A DNA stretch of 35,568 nucleotides, taken from NCBI GenBank assembly GCA_035402645.1, contig DAONDQ010000015.1:1-35568 (forward strand), read 5' to 3'. Numbering within the stretch: position 1 is the first letter of the stretch; the number at the start of each line of letters is the position of its first letter. The DNA comes from DAONDQ01 sp035402645 (GTDB taxonomy: Bacteria > Cloacimonadota > Cloacimonadia > Cloacimonadales > DAONDQ01). Below, piece after piece: positions 31,677-35,568 of this stretch. The translations under genes and the position numbers were made by a program. Below the pieces are notes generated by a model. That model was given only the letters and a program-made list of their open reading frames with translations, was not told the DNA's origin and made no database searches.

Positions 31677-33344
31677 ATGAGTATGTTCTGTTATCAATGC
31701 CAGGAAACCGTTCGTAATGAAGGCTGCACCATGCGTGGTGTTTGCGGAAAGACGGAAGATGTTGCCAACATCCAGGATCTGATGATCTGGATCCTGAAAG
31801 GTACCGGATGGATCGTAGAAAAGGCAAGAGAATTTGGAAACCCGGATTTGAAGTATGCCGAATACATCAAGGAATGCCTTTTCGCAACGATTACCAATGC
31901 AAATTTCGATTTCAGCCGCTTTGAAAAGTTCATACCCAAAGCCATACAATTCCGGGACGAACTTCGTACAAAGTTCCTTGCTGATTATAAGGCAAAATAT
32001 GGGAAGGACTACAGCGGTACCATGCCGGAAGCAGCAACATGGACATCCAATGATGTCAATGTCATGCGTGAAAAAGCAAAGGAAGTGGGTATTCTTTCTG
32101 TACACGAAGATGACATCCGCTCTTTACAGCATCTCATGCTATTCGGGCTGAAGGGTGTTTGCGCCTATTCACACCATGCCTCTGTTCTTGGTTACCAGGA
32201 TGATGAAGTGAACCAGTTCCTGTTCTCAGCCCTTGCTGCAACCCAGGATCATGCACTGACAGTCAGTGACTGGGTGAACCTTGTACTGAAAACAGGTCAT
32301 ATGGCTGCGCAGACCATGGCATTGCTGGATAAGGCGAATACCGAGACCTACGGAAATCCGGAACCAACAAAGGTAAATATTGGTGTTGGGACAAATCCGG
32401 GAATTCTGGTGAGTGGACATGATCTGAAAGATTTGGATGAACTGCTTCAGCAGACAGAAGGAAAAGGCATCGATATCTATACCCATAGTGAGATGCTTCC
32501 TGCCAATTATTATCCAGCCCTGAAGAAGTACAAGCACCTCAAAGGTAATTACGGCAGTTCCTGGTGGCATCAGCAGACAGATTTCGAGAAATTCAATGGT
32601 CCGGTGCTGCTGACAACCAACTGTCTTGTCCAACCGAAGGACAGTTATAAGGATAGAGTGTTCATGACCAGTATCGTTGGATTTGAAGGTCTGAAATACA
32701 TTGAAGACAGAAAACCCGGTCAGCAGAAGGATTTCTCCCCCATTATCGAAATGGCTCTGAAATGCCCTCCACCTGTTGAACTGGAAACAGGAGAGATCAT
32801 CGGTGGATTTGCTCATAATACAGTCATGAGTGTTGCTGACAAGGTAATCGAAGGTGTCAAAGCCGGAAAGATCAAACGCTTTGTGGTCATGGCAGGCTGT
32901 GATGGACGCCATAAGGAACGTGATTATTTCACACAGGTCGCTGAGCAACTCCCGAAGGACACGATCATTCTGACAGCCGGTTGTGCCAAGTACCGCTACA
33001 TCAAGCTTCCGCTTGGTGATATTGACGGCATTCCTCGGGTATTGGATGCAGGACAGTGCAATGACTCCTATTCCCTGGCAGTGATTGCCCTAAAATTGAA
33101 GGAAGCATTTGGTCTTGCTGATGTGAATGACCTTCCACTGTCTTTTGACATTGCCTGGTACGAACAGAAAGCTGTGGCAGTACTGCTTGCCTTGCTTGCC
33201 TTAGGATTCAAGAATCTGAGACTTGGACCTACATTACCGGCGTTTCTCTCCCCCAATGTTGCCAAAGTATTGGTTGAGAATTTTGGGATCATGAGAATAA
33301 CAACCCCGGAAGAAGATGTACATGCCATGATGCAGGGAAAATAA
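31677..33344 (+). CDS. hcp: Hybrid cluster protein (hydroxylamine reductase), class I
   Basis: A 555-residue cytosolic iron-sulfur enzyme that reduces NO or hydroxylamine and protects against nitrosative stress. N-terminal cluster cysteines C5, C8, C17, C23 (CYQCQETV...CTMRGVC) have class I spacing. Every hybrid-cluster ligand is visible at positions almost equal to those of the Desulfovibrio protein: H248, E272, C316, C408, C436, C461, E496 and K498. The length rules out the shortened class III. AAAGGAG precedes the ATG. It is last in the TetR-ferredoxin-cupin-hcp operon, followed by a strong terminator; the ferredoxin-type protein may serve in place of the Hcr reductase of enterobacteria, which is not present here. 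Confidence 0.97.
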   Translation: MSMFCYQCQETVRNEGCTMRGVCGKTEDVANIQDLMIWILKGTGWIVEKAREFGNPDLKYAEYIKECLFATITNANFDFSRFEKFIPKAIQFRDELRTKFLADYKAKYGKDYSGTMPEAATWTSNDVNVMREKAKEVGILSVHEDDIRSLQHLMLFGLKGVCAYSHHASVLGYQDDEVNQFLFSALAATQDHALTVSDWVNLVLKTGHMAAQTMALLDKANTETYGNPEPTKVNIGVGTNPGILVSGHDLKDLDELLQQTEGKGIDIYTHSEMLPANYYPALKKYKHLKGNYGSSWWHQQTDFEKFNGPVLLTTNCLVQPKDSYKDRVFMTSIVGFEGLKYIEDRKPGQQKDFSPIIEMALKCPPPVELETGEIIGGFAHNTVMSVADKVIEGVKAGKIKRFVVMAGCDGRHKERDYFTQVAEQLPKDTIILTAGCAKYRYIKLPLGDIDGIPRVLDAGQCNDSYSLAVIALKLKEAFGLADVNDLPLSFDIAWYEQKAVAVLLALLALGFKNLRLGPTLPAFLSPNVAKVLVENFGIMRITTPEEDVHAMMQGK

Positions 33345-33365
33345 ATAGGAATATTCCATAAAAGT

Positions 33366-33399
33366 AACCGGATTATCGAAGGATGATCCGGTTTTTTTT
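33366..33399 (+). terminator. Intrinsic terminator after hcp
   Basis: Stem AACCGGAT / ATCCGGTT across a 12-base loop, followed by a run of T. Clear Rho-independent terminator of the TetR-hcp operon. The remaining 190 bp to the next gene is AT-rich, with a TTGACA at 33530-33535 but no convincing -10. Confidence 0.9.
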
Positions 33400-33594
33400 A
33401 TGCAAAAGATGATTAATATTGAATAGGAATGGTAATTGCCTTAAAAGCAGGATATCCTATATTTAAATGCTTTAGCGTCATGATACAGAAAAAAATGATG
33501 CTGTGACTGATGATTAATCAAAAATTGTTTTGACAAAAAATGATGGAATTGTGAAATCATAGTTTAATAAATGAAAACTACTCAAGGAGGATTC

Positions 33595-35568
33595 ATGAAG
33601 AAAATACTGTTATTAGTTTTCACCTTAATGTGCATTGCCAGTTTAATGATGGCAACAACATCAAGAGTGACTCCCAAAGCGTCTTCCCCCTCGAATGATA
33701 GAGGAACAAGACTTGAGACGATTGCTTGGCAAGAAACTTTTGAAAATGGCCAGGGAAATTGGACTTATAACGACGCAACTTTACCGCCCAATATGTGGCA
33801 CAATTACAACTCCACAGCAGATGGTTGGGTTTGGTGGATGGGTGATCCGGCTCTTGCATCCGGAAACAATATCGGTGGTTACTTGAGCCACCAGTATCTT
33901 GTTTTGGATACACCGGCGATTACCGTACCTTCTACTAATCCAACACTTACTTTCCGTCTGAAATACAACTGCGAATCACCATCTGGTGCTACAGCACCTT
34001 ATACAGGATGGGATGCTTGTGATGTTCGTATTTCAACAAACGGTGGTACAACTTGGACTGTTATCAGCGGAACTCCAGCTTATAACGTTTCATCTGCTTA
34101 TTCCTTCGGATTTGAACATGGTGAAGGTGCAAACGTCCCCGGTTGGGGCGGTGCTTCTACAGGCTGGATTAACGCATCCTTCAATCTGAGCACTTATGTT
34201 GGACAGAATGTCATGATTCGTTTTGCCTTCGCTTCAGACCCTGCATATGATACAACTGATAGTGCAGCCATGTTTGGTATGATGGTTGACGATATTGCTC
34301 TTGGCTCATACACAAATGACGGTTCAACCGCCGGTGGTTGTGTTGCCAGCAGTTTGGTTCCACTTGGTGGACAATTATGGCACCTTAGTGAAGCCACTGG
34401 TGCACCATCACCTACACATGTGATGAACTGCCAGAATGATCAGGGTTCATACAATGTTAACATGCTCGATTATGTTACCAGCCCGTCCATTGTCTTACCG
34501 GAATCCGGTCAGATCAAGGCTGATTTCCAGATCATGGGTAACTTCACGGATACAGGCGTATTCCCTGATGTAGATTATTGGGGATGGGAAATTTCACCTG
34601 ATGATGGAATGACCTGGTATGCTATGAGCAATCCATATGGTGATCCAAATGGTAATAACTATGTTTACAGTGATGCACCGGATGTATGGTCTTCCGCTGT
34701 AGAAAGTTATTCTTTAGACGGTATGATAACAGATTATGCCGGTATGACCGTCAAATTCCGTATTTATTTCAAATCCAATGCGAATGTAAACGGCACAGGT
34801 GTCATGTTCGATGATTTCACGATCTATAATGTTCTATTCCTGCCTGCACCGACAAACCTGATCGGTTCAGCATCCAATGGACAGGTAAACCTTACCTGGA
34901 CAGCTCCCACTTCCGGAGTGACTCCTGCAACCATCACATCTACGAATGAGAACTGGTCTTCCTTCGTTTCCGATGCTGAAGGTTATGCTATGAAGATCAC
35001 CAATCCGAATACGACGGCAACCCAGATACATGCAGTCAATTTCATGCTTTATCGTCAGAACAGCATGCCTATCACAGGCACACCAACCATTCATGTTTGG
35101 GCGAACGAAGGTGGACTGCCTGGTACTGAATTATTGAACATACCCGGAATCGCCGGTATTGATAACTTCGCATGGAAATCTGTCGATATCACAGGCAATA
35201 ATGTCATGATTCCAGCAGGTGGTTCTGTATTTGTCGGTATCAGTGACATCGATGCAGGTGACACCAATGCACAGGGTCTTCTTTGTGATGCAACAAGCAC
35301 CGCAACAGATTCATACGCATTAACTAATGGTACATGGGCAACTTTGGGTTCCACATACACCGGTCTGATCAATTGCGGTTTATCTGCAACAGTCTGGATT
35401 CCAGATCCAAATGCTCCCGTACTGACAGGCTTCAAAGTCTGGCATGCTCTTGATTCAGGTGCTGAATTCACAGAAATTGCCAATATTACGAATACAGCAA
35501 CTCTTAACTATACAGATGCAACCCCAACATCCGGTGTCATGAATTATTACAAGGTTACCGGTGTTTAT
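33595..35568 (+). CDS. Large secreted protein with MAM/anchor-J-like and FN3-like domains (3' end missing)
   Basis: An open frame from ATG 33595 (perfect AAGGAGG upstream) to the window edge: 658 residues, incomplete. The signal peptide is MKKILLLVFTLMCIASLMMA. Two beta-sandwich domains of the choice-of-anchor-J/MAM-like kind can be seen: ETFENGQGNWTYND ... MFGMMVDDIALGSY (about 45-242) and QLWHLSEATGAPSPTHVM ... GTGVMFDDFTIYNV (about 260-415). A split fibronectin-III-like module follows (PAPTNLIGSASNGQVNLTWT ... GFKVWHALDSGAEFTEIANI), interrupted by a beta domain of about 150 residues. Such proteins usually end in a T9SS sorting domain, which would lie outside this window. Likely adhesin, binding protein or secreted hydrolase accessory; no catalytic motif is visible. 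Confidence 0.88.
   Translation, partial: MKKILLLVFTLMCIASLMMATTSRVTPKASSPSNDRGTRLETIAWQETFENGQGNWTYNDATLPPNMWHNYNSTADGWVWWMGDPALASGNNIGGYLSHQYLVLDTPAITVPSTNPTLTFRLKYNCESPSGATAPYTGWDACDVRISTNGGTTWTVISGTPAYNVSSAYSFGFEHGEGANVPGWGGASTGWINASFNLSTYVGQNVMIRFAFASDPAYDTTDSAAMFGMMVDDIALGSYTNDGSTAGGCVASSLVPLGGQLWHLSEATGAPSPTHVMNCQNDQGSYNVNMLDYVTSPSIVLPESGQIKADFQIMGNFTDTGVFPDVDYWGWEISPDDGMTWYAMSNPYGDPNGNNYVYSDAPDVWSSAVESYSLDGMITDYAGMTVKFRIYFKSNANVNGTGVMFDDFTIYNVLFLPAPTNLIGSASNGQVNLTWTAPTSGVTPATITSTNENWSSFVSDAEGYAMKITNPNTTATQIHAVNFMLYRQNSMPITGTPTIHVWANEGGLPGTELLNIPGIAGIDNFAWKSVDITGNNVMIPAGGSVFVGISDIDAGDTNAQGLLCDATSTATDSYALTNGTWATLGSTYTGLINCGLSATVWIPDPNAPVLTGFKVWHALDSGAEFTEIANITNTATLNYTDATPTSGVMNYYKVTGVY

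Noticed and set aside
1..35568. tRNA, rRNA, riboswitch, integrase or att sites
   Set aside because: I looked for clover-leaf-like segments, conserved rRNA strings, long structured leaders and recombinase genes and saw none; a tRNAscan and Rfam run would be needed to exclude them fully.

Overview
The window most resembles an anaerobic, Gram-negative member of the FCB superphylum, and Candidatus Cloacimonadota is my best guess. The sequence-based reasons are five proteins ending in a type IX secretion (T9SS/Por) C-terminal sorting domain (YPNPF..., then NIKGQKV / WNG.DD.G...SG.YF / K.MLLR-like blocks), outer-membrane barrels, Omp28-like proteins, an oxygen-sensitive-type hybrid cluster protein, a type-2-like isoleucyl-tRNA synthetase and ferrous-iron uptake by FeoB. 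The phylum assignment is inference; no rRNA, tRNA or T9SS core gene lies in the window.

Layout. 1-1390 (minus): the pair DUF47/PhoU-like protein then PiT phosphate transporter (cut by the window edge). 1391-1818: a repeat-dense intergenic region ending in a Fur-like operator. 1819-4819 (plus): overlapping fur-feoB-feoA iron operon. 5040-12652 (plus): a tight six-gene operon for exported thiol-disulfide chemistry: DsbD, a thioredoxin-like lipoprotein, a TlpA-like protein, a DUF6029-like outer-membrane barrel with a CX4C pair, and two Omp28-like CXXC proteins with T9SS sorting domains, closed by a strong terminator. 12755-15901 (minus): a 14-repeat LVIVD beta-propeller surface protein and a Ppx/GppA phosphatase whose coding sequence contains a heptanucleotide repeat array. 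16271-17140: a PorT-like barrel in AT-rich DNA. 17435-20941: a zinc-ribbon protein followed 3 bp later by ileS. 21067-25222: AEC-family carrier, DUF2809 protein, two sorting-domain proteins and a DUF2147 protein. 25375-29282: a heterodimeric ABC exporter. 29283-29903: a second repeat-dense region. 29904-33344: TetR regulator, His-rich ferredoxin-type protein, cupin and Hcp in one operon. 33595-end: a large secreted protein cut by the window edge.

The most interesting material is (i) the exported thiol-redox operon, which appears to place one CXXC family in three different envelope contexts; (ii) REPIN-like elements (101-bp copies A1 and A2, plus a second type) with GTAG...CTAC ends and compensatory stem changes, as expected of substrates of a RAYT transposase; and (iii) dispersed arrays with strict 7-bp or 11-bp period, several starting at stop codons and one sitting in frame inside the Ppx gene.
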